Positions 23,088 through 31,917 are shown, counted from the first letter of the stretch. The stretch: 54,972 nucleotides of DNA from Saccharopolyspora kobensis (GCF_900108315.1 NZ_FNVB01000020.1:1-54972); one strand, 5' to 3'. The notes: generated from the sequence alone by a model not told the origin. Numbers and translations: made by a program.

Positions 23088-24427
23088 AGCTCCACCAATC
23101 CGTCGTCGAGGTCGCGGGATTCGCGCGGGCCTTCGGCGGGCTCGGCCGGGTGGCCGACCGCGACGGCGCCGAGCGGCTCCCACTCGGCGGGCAGGTCCAG
23201 GGTCGCGCGGACCACGTCCGGGCAGAACAGCGTCGAGGACACCCAGCACGAGCCGAGCTCCTCGGCGGCCAGCGACACCAGCAGGCCCTGCACGGCGGCA
23301 CCGCCGGCGACGGTGAACATCTGCCGCTCGGCATCCCCGCGCCGCTCGTCCGGGTAGTCGTGCGCGCCTTCCCGGACCAGGAACGGCAGCACCAGCTCCG
23401 GAGCCGCGTAGAGCAGGTTGCCCCGGTTCACGCGGCGCTGGGCCGCTTCCTCCGACATGCCGTCGGAGCGCAGGTCGTCCAGCCAGGCCGAGCGCATGGC
23501 GTCCAGCAGCTTCGCCCGCAGCGGGCGGTCGCGCAGCCACACGAAGCGGACCGGGCGGGTGTGGTGCGGAGCGGGTGCGGTCAGGGCCGCGCCGACCGCG
23601 CGGCGCACCGCGCCCTCGTCCACCGGGAGGTCCGCGAACTGCCGCACCGAGCGGCGCATCAGCACCGCCTCGCGACGGCCCTGCGCCAGCGCCTCCGCGG
23701 TGCCCATCGCGAACAGGTCGTGGTCGACCGTGCGCACCAGGTCCCGCGCGGTCGAACCGTCGTCCACAGTGGTCAGACCGCGCACCACGGCGACCGGGAC
23801 GCCGCCCAGCTTGCCCTTGACCAGGTCCGCTGCGGCGGCGATCTCGTCGGCCACCGCCACCAGCGTGACCGCCAGCTCGTTGCCCTGCGAATCGGAGCTG
23901 CCCGCGTAGCCGTGCAGCACGCCCACGCCGGCCGAACCGATCGCCGCGTCGGTCTGCCCGACCCGCCAGGCGCGGCCCATCGTGTCGGTCACCACCACGC
24001 CGACCTGCACCCCGAGCCGCTCGGCGAGCCCGGCCCGCAAGCGGCGCGCGGAGGCGTCCGGGTCCTCCGGCAGCAGCGCGATCCGGTCCTGCGGCACGTT
24101 CGAGGCGTCGATGCCGGAGGCCGCCTGCACGATGCCGAGCTTGTTCTGCGTGATCAGCGTCCGGCCGCGCCGGGCCACCACGTGCGTGGCCTCGGCCAGC
24201 ACCAGCTCGCGGCGCAGCGCGTCGCGCTGCTCCGGGTCCAGCGGCGCGGGCACCATCCGGCCCTCGACCTTGGACACCACCTTGCTGGTGACCACCACGA
24301 CGTCGCCGTCGCTGAGCCACGGGGCGGCCGCCGAGATCGACGCGGCCAGGTCGTCCCCGGGGCCGAACTCGGGCAGGCCGGGAACCGGGAAGACCTGCAG
24401 TCCGCCCGCTGCCGCGTGATCCCTCAT
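23084..24427 (-). CDS. fbiB: Coenzyme F420:L-glutamate ligase, bifunctional
   Basis: 447 aa, ATG at 24427 overlapping the fbiA stop. Residues ~1-245 are the CofE-like gamma-glutamyl ligase domain (VFPVPGLPEFGPGDDLAASI, VVVTSKVVSKVEGRMVP, GVVVTDTMGRAWRVGQTDAA). Residues ~250-447 are an FMN-binding nitroreductase-like domain (RRSVRQFADLPVDEGAVRRA, VLPFLVREGAHDYPDERR). The two-domain form is the actinobacterial FbiB, which adds glutamate residues to F420-0 and reduces the dehydro intermediate. Part of a tight leftward unit fbiA-fbiB-NUDIX. Confidence 0.95.
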   Translation of the reverse strand: MRDHAAAGGLQVFPVPGLPEFGPGDDLAASISAAAPWLSDGDVVVVTSKVVSKVEGRMVPAPLDPEQRDALRRELVLAEATHVVARRGRTLITQNKLGIVQAASGIDASNVPQDRIALLPEDPDASARRLRAGLAERLGVQVGVVVTDTMGRAWRVGQTDAAIGSAGVGVLHGYAGSSDSQGNELAVTLVAVADEIAAAADLVKGKLGGVPVAVVRGLTTVDDGSTARDLVRTVDHDLFAMGTAEALAQGRREAVLMRRSVRQFADLPVDEGAVRRAVGAALTAPAPHHTRPVRFVWLRDRPLRAKLLDAMRSAWLDDLRSDGMSEEAAQRRVNRGNLLYAAPELVLPFLVREGAHDYPDERRGDAERQMFTVAGGAAVQGLLVSLAAEELGSCWVSSTLFCPDVVRATLDLPAEWEPLGAVAVGHPAEPAEGPRESRDLDDGLVEL

Positions 24428-25416
24428 CGCGCCTCCCGCGCCAGGTCGAACGCCGCCCGCGCCATCGCGGCGGTGGCGTCCACATCGGACATCAGCAGCG
24501 GGACGGCGCGCACCCGCACGCCGGGCACCTCGGCGGTGTCGCCGGTGTGCACCAGCCAGCCGTCCAGGATTCCTTCGGCGTCCTGCCGGGATCCGTAGTG
24601 CCTGCCGACCGCCTCGGCGGTGCTGTCCACGCCGATCGCGGCCAGGCACGCGTCGGCCATGCCGCGCAGCGGTCGGCCGCCGACGATCGGGGACAGGCCC
24701 ACCACCGGCGCCGCCGATTCCCGCAGCGCGGTGCGGAAACCCGGCACCGCCAGCAGTGTTCCGACGCTGACCACCGGGTTCGACGGTGCCAGCAGCACCA
24801 CGTCGGCGTCGCGCAGCGCGTCCAGCACCGCGGCCGTCGGCTTCGCCTCGTCCGCGCCGACCGGAACGATCGCGTGCGCCTTCGGCTCCGCGCGGTGCCG
24901 CACCCACCACTCCTGGAAGTGCACGGCCCGCTGCTCGCCGGTTTCCGGATCGTCGATGGCGACGTGCGTCTCCACCCGCTCGTCGGTCACCGGGAGCAGC
25001 CGGACGCCCGGCCGCCACCGGTCGCACAGGGCCTCGGTGACCTCGGACAGCGAATAGCCCGCCCGCAGCATCCGCGAGCGCACCAGGTGGGTGGCGATGT
25101 CCCGGTCGCCGAGCCCGAACCAGCTCGGTTCGGCGCCGTAGGCGGCCAGCTCCTCCTTGACCGACCAGGTCTCGCCGACCCGGCCCCAGCCCTTCGCCTC
25201 GTCGATGCCGCCGCCGAGCGTGTACATGCAGGTGTCCAGGTCCGGGCAGACCCGCAACCCGTGCATCCACACGTCATCGCCCACGTTGACCACCGCGGTG
25301 ACCTCGTGCTCGGACTGCTGCGGGGGCTCGCCGACGGCGGGCAGGCCCAGCGCCGCCTTGACCCCGAGCAGGAACCGCGCGCCACCGACTCCGCCGACCA
25401 GAACTACGACCTTCAC
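24424..25416 (-). CDS. fbiA: Phosphoenolpyruvyl/2-phospho-L-lactate transferase
   Basis: 330 aa, GTG start. It opens with VVVLVGGVGGARFLLGVKAA, the CofD/FbiA nucleotide motif. NVGDDVWMHGLRVCPDLDTC, GWGRVGETWSVKEELAAYG and LLAPSNPVVSVGTLLAVPGF follow. It transfers the phosphoenolpyruvyl (or phospholactyl) group onto Fo to give (dehydro-)F420-0. First gene of the overlapping fbiA-fbiB-NUDIX unit. The guanylyltransferase partner FbiD/CofC and the Fo synthase FbiC are not in the window. Length and all motifs are normal. Confidence 0.95.
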   Translation of the reverse strand: MKVVVLVGGVGGARFLLGVKAALGLPAVGEPPQQSEHEVTAVVNVGDDVWMHGLRVCPDLDTCMYTLGGGIDEAKGWGRVGETWSVKEELAAYGAEPSWFGLGDRDIATHLVRSRMLRAGYSLSEVTEALCDRWRPGVRLLPVTDERVETHVAIDDPETGEQRAVHFQEWWVRHRAEPKAHAIVPVGADEAKPTAAVLDALRDADVVLLAPSNPVVSVGTLLAVPGFRTALRESAAPVVGLSPIVGGRPLRGMADACLAAIGVDSTAEAVGRHYGSRQDAEGILDGWLVHTGDTAEVPGVRVRAVPLLMSDVDATAAMARAAFDLAREAR

Positions 25417-25458
25417 GCTCCGATCCTCGCACGTCCCCCGCGCCCCGGGGGCGGTGGA

Positions 25459-26229
25459 TCAGAACCCGAAGACGCTGCGGAAGATCGCCTGCCCGTAGAC
25501 GGTCAGCGTGGTGTCGCCGCCGACCAGACCGAACACGAAGTAGGCCAGCTGGAAGAACATCCGGCCGACCATCGGGACGCCGATCAGCAGCAGGAACAGC
25601 ACCAGCGGCGCCCACGGCCGGGCCTTCTCGCCGAACTGCCGAGCCGGGCCGGACAGGTACGGCTCGATCGCTCCGTAGCCGTCCAGGCCCGGGATCGGCA
25701 GGATGTTCAGCACGAAGGCGATCACCTGCAGGAAGGCCAGGTACGACAGCCCCGCGGCCAGCTCCATCGGCATCGGCACCGCGGCGACCGCGACGGCGAT
25801 CAGCAGGCCCAGCACCAGATTCGTCAGCGGTCCGGCCAGCGACACCATCGACTCGGTCCGGCGGGAGCGCAGCGCGTGGTGGTTGATCCACACCGCGCCG
25901 CCGGGCAGCGGGATGCCGCCGAGCGCCACGAAGATCAGCGGCAGCACGATGCTCAGGATCGGGTCGGTGTAGCGCCGCGGGTCCAGCGTCAGGTAGCCCT
26001 TCGAGCGCACCGAGAGGTCGCCGCCGCGGAACGCGGTCACCGCGTGCCCGAACTCGTGCAGGCACAGCGAGGTCGTCCAGCCGCCGAGCACGAGCAGCAG
26101 GACGCCGGCGGTCACGGCGAGGTCGCTGTCGAGCGTGGCGAGCACGCCGCCCAGCACGGTCAGTCCGAGGAAGGCCAGAAACAGGGGGCTGATGCGGGTC
26201 GCGGAGCTCTTCACGCCCCCAGTGTCCAC
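25459..26229 (-). CDS. Site-2 protease family membrane metalloprotease (M50)
   Basis: 256 aa with about six membrane segments. The zinc motif HEFGH sits in LCLHEFGHAVTAFRGGDLSV. The third ligand motif is in NILPIPGLDGYGAIEPYL, both standard for M50 proteases. The GGIPLPGGAVWINHHALRSR and SLAGPLTNLVLGLL segments are also typical. The role would be cleavage of membrane-embedded proteins; the target is unknown. GTG at 26229 is used; GTG at 26214 is an alternative, as neither has a strong ribosome site. It lies 42 bp upstream of fbiA on the same strand, so they may share a transcript. Confidence 0.87.
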   Translation of the reverse strand: MDTGGVKSSATRISPLFLAFLGLTVLGGVLATLDSDLAVTAGVLLLVLGGWTTSLCLHEFGHAVTAFRGGDLSVRSKGYLTLDPRRYTDPILSIVLPLIFVALGGIPLPGGAVWINHHALRSRRTESMVSLAGPLTNLVLGLLIAVAVAAVPMPMELAAGLSYLAFLQVIAFVLNILPIPGLDGYGAIEPYLSGPARQFGEKARPWAPLVLFLLLIGVPMVGRMFFQLAYFVFGLVGGDTTLTVYGQAIFRSVFGF

Positions 26230-26723
26230 GAACGGCGGGGCCGGTGGTGGGCTGCTCGACGCGGCGGAGATGACCTTGTGGTGGTATTGATGATCTCAGG
26301 ACTCCGTGCGGGGGATCGCTTCCGGCGGACGGAGTACCGGCGCTGCGCTGAAAGCGTGCGTCCGGCGGGGCCTGGTGGCGGTGCGGTGGTGCTGTCCGGG
26401 TGTCCCCCTACGGATGGTCTCCGCTTGACCGCAAGGAGCTACACGGGTGTAATCACAGCAGTGTCATTCACCGTTGAAACGATCATTCCTCGGGAGGGGG
26501 ATCGGATCGGCGGATCGACCGGGTGCGGGAGACCTGGTCGGGCACGGGTCGATCGAGGTGCCGTCCGCGGAGAGGGTGGGCGGCATGCCTGGTCGGCGAC
26601 GGCATCGCCGTCGGAGTGCGGGGTCCTCGGAGGGAGGACCAGGCCACCCGCGATCAGGAGTGCGTCCTGTTCCGGCCCTGGGGAGGGCCGGTGGGAACGG
26701 GAGAAATCGGGGGAAGTCCAACG
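26230..26723 (+). promoter_or_regulatory. Long whiB leader and promoter region
   Basis: 494 bp without a convincing gene, between the M50 protease (-) and whiB (+). Visible elements: TACACGGGTGTA at 26440-26451 (TACAC/GTGTA arms), the repeated words GTGTAATCAC and GTGTCATTCA at 26447-26470, and the hairpin CCGGCCCT-GGGG-AGGGCCGG at 26672-26691, about 32 nt before the whiB ATG. The frame open from 26523 into whiB has no WhiB-like residues before 26724, so it is treated as leader. A long structured leader suggests post-transcriptional control. Confidence 0.5.
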
Positions 26724-27038
26724 ATGTGGGAATCAGGAGACAGCCGCTTGGCGGAGCGTGGGGACGCCTCCGTCGCGGAATTCGACGTTCTGGCCGAACT
26801 GTTCGAAATGTCCGAAGAAGAGCAGGAATGGCAGGAGCGGGCGCTCTGCGCGCAAACCGATCCGGAGGCGTTCTTCCCGGAGAAGGGCGGTTCGACCCGG
26901 GAGGCGAAGCGGATCTGCCAGGGCTGCGAGGTGCGTTCCGAATGCCTGGAGTACGCGCTGCAGCACGATGAGCGCTTCGGCATCTGGGGCGGACTGTCCG
27001 AAAGGGAGCGCCGCAAGCTCAAGCGCCGCGCTGTGTGA
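26724..27038 (+). CDS. whiB: WhiB family transcriptional regulator (WhiB2/WhmD type)
   Basis: 104 aa, ATG with GGGGGAAG 7 nt upstream. The four iron-sulfur cysteines are Cys42, Cys65, Cys68 and Cys74 in ALCAQTDPEAFF and ICQGCEVRSECLEYAL. The GIWGG turn is at 86-90 and the basic DNA-binding tail is ERRKLKRRAV. Context next to the fbi genes and the DUF3499/phosphomannomutase block matches whiB2 of mycobacteria and whiB of Streptomyces, regulators of septation and sporulation. It binds a 4Fe-4S cluster and usually partners a principal sigma factor. Confidence 0.95.
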   Translation: MWESGDSRLAERGDASVAEFDVLAELFEMSEEEQEWQERALCAQTDPEAFFPEKGGSTREAKRICQGCEVRSECLEYALQHDERFGIWGGLSERERRKLKRRAV

Positions 27039-27193
27039 GCTGTTCAGGGCGCGTAGCCCTTCCTCGCTCGCGGGTCCGTCGCGCACGACGAAGTGACGTG
27101 GCCCGGTGAAGCAGATCGTTTCGGCGGGTTTCCTTCTGCTGCTGGTGCATTACCGTTCGTGCGGTGGTGGATCTGGTCGGCAGGAGGAAGACA

Positions 27194-29524
27194 GTGAGCG
27201 CGCCGGTGCTGGCGGTGTTGGTGTGTCGGGACGGCGAGTCGTGGTTGCCGGGGGTGCTCGCCGCCCTGGGTGAGCAGTCCGAACGGCCGCGCCGCGTGCT
27301 CGCGGTGGACACCGGTTCGACCGACCGCACCGCGGAACTGCTGGCGCAGGCGCGCGCCGACCAGACCGTCGACGACGTGCTGACGCTGCCGCCGGACACC
27401 TCGTTCGCCACCGCCGTCGCGGATGCCGTGGCGCTGGGCAAGCGCCGGTGGGCGGACCCGGGACGCTGGCTGTGGTTGCTGGACGGTGCTTCCGAGCCCG
27501 GACCTGAGCAGTTGGCCGACCTGCTGGCAGCGCCGGATCCGTCGGCGGTCGAAGTGGAACCGGGCAAGCTGATCCGGCGAGCCGCCTTCGAGCGGCTGGA
27601 GCGCAGACCCTCGCCGTCACCGCGCGAGAACGCCCGCGGCGGTTTCCTCAGCCGCGGCAGGTTCCTGCGGCTGCTGACCTCGCCGATCTTCGTGCTCTCC
27701 GCATCGCTGCTGGCGTTCGCGCTGATCAACGCGCTGCTCACCGACCGGCTCGGCGCGGGCCTGGCCGGTGGCAGGCTGCTCCCGGTGGCCGATCTCGCCA
27801 CCACCTGGCGGGACTACCTGGCCGCGTGGCACCCGGTCGCCGGTGGCACCGGCTCTCCGGCTTCGCCGTCGCTGCTGGTGCTCGCGCTGCTCGGCAGTGT
27901 CCTAGGTGGACCGTCGGTGGTCGTGTCGATCCTGCTGCTGTTCGGGGTTCCGCTCGCGGGCTTGAGCGCCTACTTCGCGGCCCGAGCGCTCCCGGTCCCG
28001 CCGCTGCGCCGCGCGATCGCGGCCGGTGCGTACGCCTTGTTACCGGTGGCATCGCTGTCGGCGGGGCAGGGGCGCTTGGACGTGGTGGTCGCGCACGTCC
28101 TGGTGCCGCCGCTGCTGGCCGGCATCGCCGCAGTGCTGCGGCGTTCCGGGAGGCAGTGGTTGGGCACGGTCTGCCTGACGGCGCTCGGGCTTGCGGTGCT
28201 GGGGGCTTTCGCGCCGCTGATGCACCTGGCCCTGATCGTGCTGGCGCTGCTCGCGCACGTCCTGCTGCCCGGTGAGAACGCGCGCAGCAGGCACCGGGTG
28301 GTGGGGCTGGCCGCGCTGGTCCTGCTGTCCGTCGCCTGCCTGCTGCCGTGGCCGGTCGTCCTGCTGCAACACCCGCAAGTGCTGCTGCACGGGTTCGGCG
28401 CGCGCGCAGTGGAGCAGCCCGCCGGTGCGTGGATGTTCGCGCTGAGCCCGGACGGTTCCGCGGCGAGCCTGCCCGGCGTGCTGTTCGTCCTGGCCGCGGC
28501 GGTGGCGCTGGCCGTCACCAGGGACAAGCGGATGCTGCCCGCGGTCGGCGTCGTGATCTTCGGCTGGCTGCTGGCCGCCGCGGTGGACGGCTCGGCCGCC
28601 GAGCCGATCGCGGGCGGCGTCGCCACCGTCGGCTGGACGGGCGGTCCGCTGGTGCTCGTCGCCGTCGGTTGCGGCTGGATCGTGCTGCAGGCCGGACGGC
28701 CGAAGCTGCCCGAGGTGCCGCAGGTGGTCGGGATCGTTGCGCTGTCGGCGGTGGTGGCCGGGCTGGTGACGAGCTCGGCGATCGCGCTGGCCGGCGGCCC
28801 GCTCGGTCCGGAGCGCCCGTTGGCCGCACCGGCCGGGACCCGGCTGGTTCTCGACCCGGGACCGCAGCCGGCACGGCTGATCACCGGCACCGGCCCGCGC
28901 TTCGGCGATGACGACCTGGCGCCTGCCGGTTCCGCCGCCGACTGGCTGCGCCAGGTCGACGAGGACCTGCGATCCGCTGATCCCGGTCCGGTCCGGGAAG
29001 CGCTGGCCGCGGTGGCGGCGCGCGGCGCGGAGTTCGTGGTCGTGCCCGCCGGTTCCCGGGTGCCGGAGCTCGGCCGGGACCTGGTGACCGAGCACCAGCG
29101 CCTGCCGGACGGCCGCCGGATCCTGCGCGTGCTGCTGCCCAGCTCGCCGGTCAAGCTGGTCGGCCCCGACCTGGCGCGCCAGGCGCAGACCGAACCGGAA
29201 CCCGCCCCCGAAGCCCGCCCGCTCCCGGTCGCCGCGCAGCTGCCGAACTTCACGGTCCGGGTCTCCGAAGGCGGTGCCGGGCGCGCGCTGGTCCTCGGCG
29301 CCGAGAACGAGCCCGGCTGGTACGCGCGGGTGGACGGGATGGCGTTCCCGCTGGCCACGGCCTGGGGGCACCAGGTGGCGATCCCGCTGCCGGAGCAGGC
29401 GGCGGAGGTCCAGGTCGGCTTCACCGAACTGCCCCGCACGGCCCTGCTCTGCGTGCAAGCGGCGGCGATCCTGTTCACCCTGGTCGCGGCGATCCCCGGC
29501 CGCCGCCGCAAGACCACCACCTGA
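27194..29524 (+). CDS. Membrane glycosyltransferase-like protein with truncated GT2 domain
   Basis: 776 aa from the GTG at 27194, which has AGGAGG 6 nt upstream; earlier GTGs at 27164/27167 lack one. The N-terminal ~110 residues start a GT2 fold (VLAVLVCRDGESWLPGVLAA, AVDTGSTDRTAELL), but where the family usually has a catalytic HDD-type metal site it reads WLLDGASEPGPEQ. The rest of the GT2 domain is missing and the protein passes straight to RFLRLLTSPIFVLSASLLAF, the start of about ten or more membrane helices. A C-terminal soluble region ends the protein. Related actinomycete proteins beside whiB are about 1100-1200 aa (from memory). Contains a rare in-frame TTA at 28040. Confidence 0.8.
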   Translation: MSAPVLAVLVCRDGESWLPGVLAALGEQSERPRRVLAVDTGSTDRTAELLAQARADQTVDDVLTLPPDTSFATAVADAVALGKRRWADPGRWLWLLDGASEPGPEQLADLLAAPDPSAVEVEPGKLIRRAAFERLERRPSPSPRENARGGFLSRGRFLRLLTSPIFVLSASLLAFALINALLTDRLGAGLAGGRLLPVADLATTWRDYLAAWHPVAGGTGSPASPSLLVLALLGSVLGGPSVVVSILLLFGVPLAGLSAYFAARALPVPPLRRAIAAGAYALLPVASLSAGQGRLDVVVAHVLVPPLLAGIAAVLRRSGRQWLGTVCLTALGLAVLGAFAPLMHLALIVLALLAHVLLPGENARSRHRVVGLAALVLLSVACLLPWPVVLLQHPQVLLHGFGARAVEQPAGAWMFALSPDGSAASLPGVLFVLAAAVALAVTRDKRMLPAVGVVIFGWLLAAAVDGSAAEPIAGGVATVGWTGGPLVLVAVGCGWIVLQAGRPKLPEVPQVVGIVALSAVVAGLVTSSAIALAGGPLGPERPLAAPAGTRLVLDPGPQPARLITGTGPRFGDDDLAPAGSAADWLRQVDEDLRSADPGPVREALAAVAARGAEFVVVPAGSRVPELGRDLVTEHQRLPDGRRILRVLLPSSPVKLVGPDLARQAQTEPEPAPEARPLPVAAQLPNFTVRVSEGGAGRALVLGAENEPGWYARVDGMAFPLATAWGHQVAIPLPEQAAEVQVGFTELPRTALLCVQAAAILFTLVAAIPGRRRKTTT

Positions 29525-29544
29525 GCAGCCCCATCGCAGCGGTG

Positions 29545-30012
29545 TCAGGCGGAGGCGATGCGTTCGTCGGTGCCGGCGATCTTGGCCGTGGCGAGCGCGA
29601 TGCGGTTCCAGGTGTTGATGCTGAGGATCAGCGCCAGCAGACCCGCCAGCTGCGACTCGTCGAACTGCTCCGCCGCGCGGGCGTAGACCTCGTCGGGCAC
29701 ACCGCGCTCGGAGATCAGGGTGACCGCCTCGGTCAGCTCCAGCGCGGCGAGCTCCTGCGCGGTGAAGAAGTTCGTCGCCTCCCGCCACACCGAGACCATG
29801 TGCAGCCGGTACTCGTCCTCACCCGCCTTGCGGGCGTCGCTGACGTGCATGTGCAGGCAGTACGCGCACCCGTTGAGCTGGGAGGCGCGGATCCGCACCA
29901 GCTCGCCCAGCGCGGGGTCGAGCCCTTCGCCGGCCGCGTCCTCGAACTGGCGCTGGGCGCGGTAGACCTTCGGGGCGGTACGGGCGAAGTCGATGCGGTT
30001 CTGGTTCGTCAT
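29545..30012 (-). CDS. Carboxymuconolactone decarboxylase family protein (AhpD-like)
   Basis: 155 aa from the ATG at 30012. It has the AhpD-type active site CAYCLHMH with Cys49, Cys52 and His56, and the helical repeat pattern of the family (LGELVRIRASQLNGCAYC, LISERGVPDEVYARAAEQFD). Likely a small peroxidase or disulfide reductase acting on hydroperoxides in the cytosol; other CMD-family functions are possible. It is divergent from a MocR-type regulator with 47 bp between, so the regulator may control it. It is convergent with the membrane protein at 27194. Confidence 0.9.
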   Translation of the reverse strand: MTNQNRIDFARTAPKVYRAQRQFEDAAGEGLDPALGELVRIRASQLNGCAYCLHMHVSDARKAGEDEYRLHMVSVWREATNFFTAQELAALELTEAVTLISERGVPDEVYARAAEQFDESQLAGLLALILSINTWNRIALATAKIAGTDERIASA

Positions 30013-30059
30013 GCCGCTCACGCTACGGAGCACATCGACCGGTCGTAGAGTGCAATTCC

Positions 30060-31460
30060 GTGGCAAGTTCTTGGGCCAATTCGGCGGCGTCGACGGGCAG
30101 TGACCTGCACCTGGACCTCTCCGCGCCGGGGAGCCGCCGATCGGCGCTCACCGCCGCGCTGCGCGAGGCGATCCGGTCCGGGCGGCTGCCGTCGGGCGCC
30201 AAGCTGCCGCCGTACCGCTCGCTGGCGGCCGACCTCGGGCTGGCCCGCAACACCGTGGCCGCCGCCTACTCCGAGCTGATCGCCGAGGGCTGGCTCACGG
30301 CCCGCCAGGGCTCGGGAACCCGCGTCGCGCGCCGGGCCGAACCGCCGCGCCGAACCAGCCGTCCGGCTCGGCCGCCGAAGCACCCGGCGCCGGTCCACGA
30401 CCTGCGGCAAGGGCAACCCGAGAGCTCCTCCTTCCCGAGAACCGCTTGGGCGGCATCGGCACGCCGCTCCCTGCACACGGCGCCGAACGAGGCATTCGGC
30501 CCGGGCGATCCGCACGGCAGGCCGGAGCTGCGCCGGGCGCTGGCCGACTACCTCGCGCGAGTCCGCGGCGTGCGCGCGGAACCGGAGCGGATCGTGATCT
30601 GCTCCGGATTCGCCCACGGCCTGGAACTGCTGTTCAACGGGGTGCTGCGCGGTCCGGTCGCGGTCGAGTCCTACGGTCTTCCCTTCCACCGCCGGCTGCT
30701 GACCGACGCCGGGGTCCGCACCGTGCCGCTCACCCTGGACGAGCACGGCGCCCGCACCGACGAGCTGGATTCGCGGGTGCGCGCCGCGCTGCTCACGCCC
30801 GCCCACCAGTTCCCGACCGGTGGCCCGCTGCACGCCGAGCGCCGCGCCGCGGCCGTGGACTGGGCGCGAACCACCGGCGGCCTGCTCCTGGAGGACGACT
30901 ACGACGGCGAGTTCCGCTACGACCGGGAGCCGGTGGGCGCGGTGCAGGGACTCGACCCGGACCGGGTCGTCTACCTGGGGTCGGTCAGCAAGAGCCTGTC
31001 CCCGGCGGTGCGCATCGGCTGGATGGTGCTGCCGGAGCACCTGGTGGAGGAGGTCCTGGCGGTGAAGGGGACGCGCGAGCGCTGGGCGAGCGTCCTGGAC
31101 CAGCTGGCGCTGGCCGACTTCATCGAGTCCGGCCACTACGACCGCCACGTCCGCCGCATGCGGCAGCGCTACCGGCGACGCCGGGACCAGCTGCTCGCGG
31201 TGCTGGCCGAGCACGCGCCGCACGTCACCGCGAGCGGTATCGCCGCAGGTCTGCACGCCGTGCTCCGCCTGCCAGCCGGCACCGAGCAGGCCACCACCGA
31301 AGCCGCCGCGCGGCTCGGCATCGCGGTGGAGGGGCTCGCGCACTTCCGCCACCCGGACGCCTCGATGCCCGCGGCGGACGGCCTCGTCGTCGGCTACCCC
31401 GCGCCACCCGAGCACGGGTACGCCGCAGCGCTGAACGCGCTGGTCACTGCCCTTCTATGA
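30060..31460 (+). CDS. MocR-type PLP-dependent transcriptional regulator (GntR + aminotransferase)
   Basis: 466 aa, GTG start. Residues ~20-85 are a GntR winged helix (SALTAALREAIRSGRLPSGA, SLAADLGLARNTVAAAYSEL). After a linker, residues ~105-460 form an aminotransferase class I fold. LLEDDYDGEFRYDREPVGAV and YLGSVSKSLSPAVRIGW include the PLP lysine. MocR/PdxR proteins usually sense PLP or an amino compound and regulate a nearby gene. The divergent AhpD-like gene is the obvious candidate. It overlaps the convergent metallopeptidase-like gene by 17 bp. Confidence 0.92.
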   Translation: MASSWANSAASTGSDLHLDLSAPGSRRSALTAALREAIRSGRLPSGAKLPPYRSLAADLGLARNTVAAAYSELIAEGWLTARQGSGTRVARRAEPPRRTSRPARPPKHPAPVHDLRQGQPESSSFPRTAWAASARRSLHTAPNEAFGPGDPHGRPELRRALADYLARVRGVRAEPERIVICSGFAHGLELLFNGVLRGPVAVESYGLPFHRRLLTDAGVRTVPLTLDEHGARTDELDSRVRAALLTPAHQFPTGGPLHAERRAAAVDWARTTGGLLLEDDYDGEFRYDREPVGAVQGLDPDRVVYLGSVSKSLSPAVRIGWMVLPEHLVEEVLAVKGTRERWASVLDQLALADFIESGHYDRHVRRMRQRYRRRRDQLLAVLAEHAPHVTASGIAAGLHAVLRLPAGTEQATTEAAARLGIAVEGLAHFRHPDASMPAADGLVVGYPAPPEHGYAAALNALVTALL

Positions 31461-31917
31461 CGTCCGGGTCCAGGCCGAGGTAGGTGGCGACCTGCTCGAC
31501 GAGCACGTCGTGCAGCAGATCCGCCATGTCCGTGCCGTCGCGCGCCCGCGCCTCCAGCGGTCGCCGGTACAGCACGATCCGCGCGCGCGTGGGCAGCCCG
31601 CGCCGGTCCACCCCGGCCGGGACGAGCCGGGCCAGCGGAACGTTGGAGTCCACCACCACGTCGTCGTCCCACACGACCTTCTCGGGCGTGGTGCTGGTGA
31701 TCTCCGGAACCTCGTCGACGGCGACGTCGAGCTGGGTCAGCTCGGCGTGCCAGCGCTGCTCGATCGGTTCCAGCGCCTCCAGCACCAGCGCGTCGAAGCG
31801 CTGCGAGCGGCTGCGCGACACCGGGACCGAGGACGGGTACAGCGGTCCGCGCAGGCCGCGGCCGCGCCGGTCCCGCCGGAAGCGGATACGGCGCCGAGAT
31901 CCACGTGCGGTCACCAC
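31444..31917 (-). CDS. Metallopeptidase family protein (Rv3259-like)
   Basis: 157 aa, GTG start. The N-terminal 35 residues are very basic (RGSRRRIRFRRDRRGRGLRG). The body fits the small zincin-like family next to DUF3499 in actinobacteria (ALEPIEQRWHAELTQLDVAV, IVLYRRPLEARARDGTDMAD). However, the zinc signature HExxH is not conserved: the matching helix reads LLHDVLVEQVATYLGLDPD. So this branch probably lost peptidase activity or uses another metal arrangement. Function unknown. Position matches mycobacterial Rv3259. It is divergent from DUF3499. Confidence 0.8.
   Translation of the reverse strand: MVTARGSRRRIRFRRDRRGRGLRGPLYPSSVPVSRSRSQRFDALVLEALEPIEQRWHAELTQLDVAVDEVPEITSTTPEKVVWDDDVVVDSNVPLARLVPAGVDRRGLPTRARIVLYRRPLEARARDGTDMADLLHDVLVEQVATYLGLDPDVIEGQ

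Noticed and set aside
26523..26723. 67-residue N-terminal extension of WhiB
   Set aside because: WhiB proteins of this type start near the chosen ATG, which has a strong ribosome site; the extension has no similarity and overlaps a hairpin.
28040..29788. 582-codon frame on the - strand opposite the membrane GT-like gene
   Set aside because: Composition is Arg/Gln/Gly/His-rich with no domain; it is the shadow of the + gene, which has membrane helices and a ribosome site.
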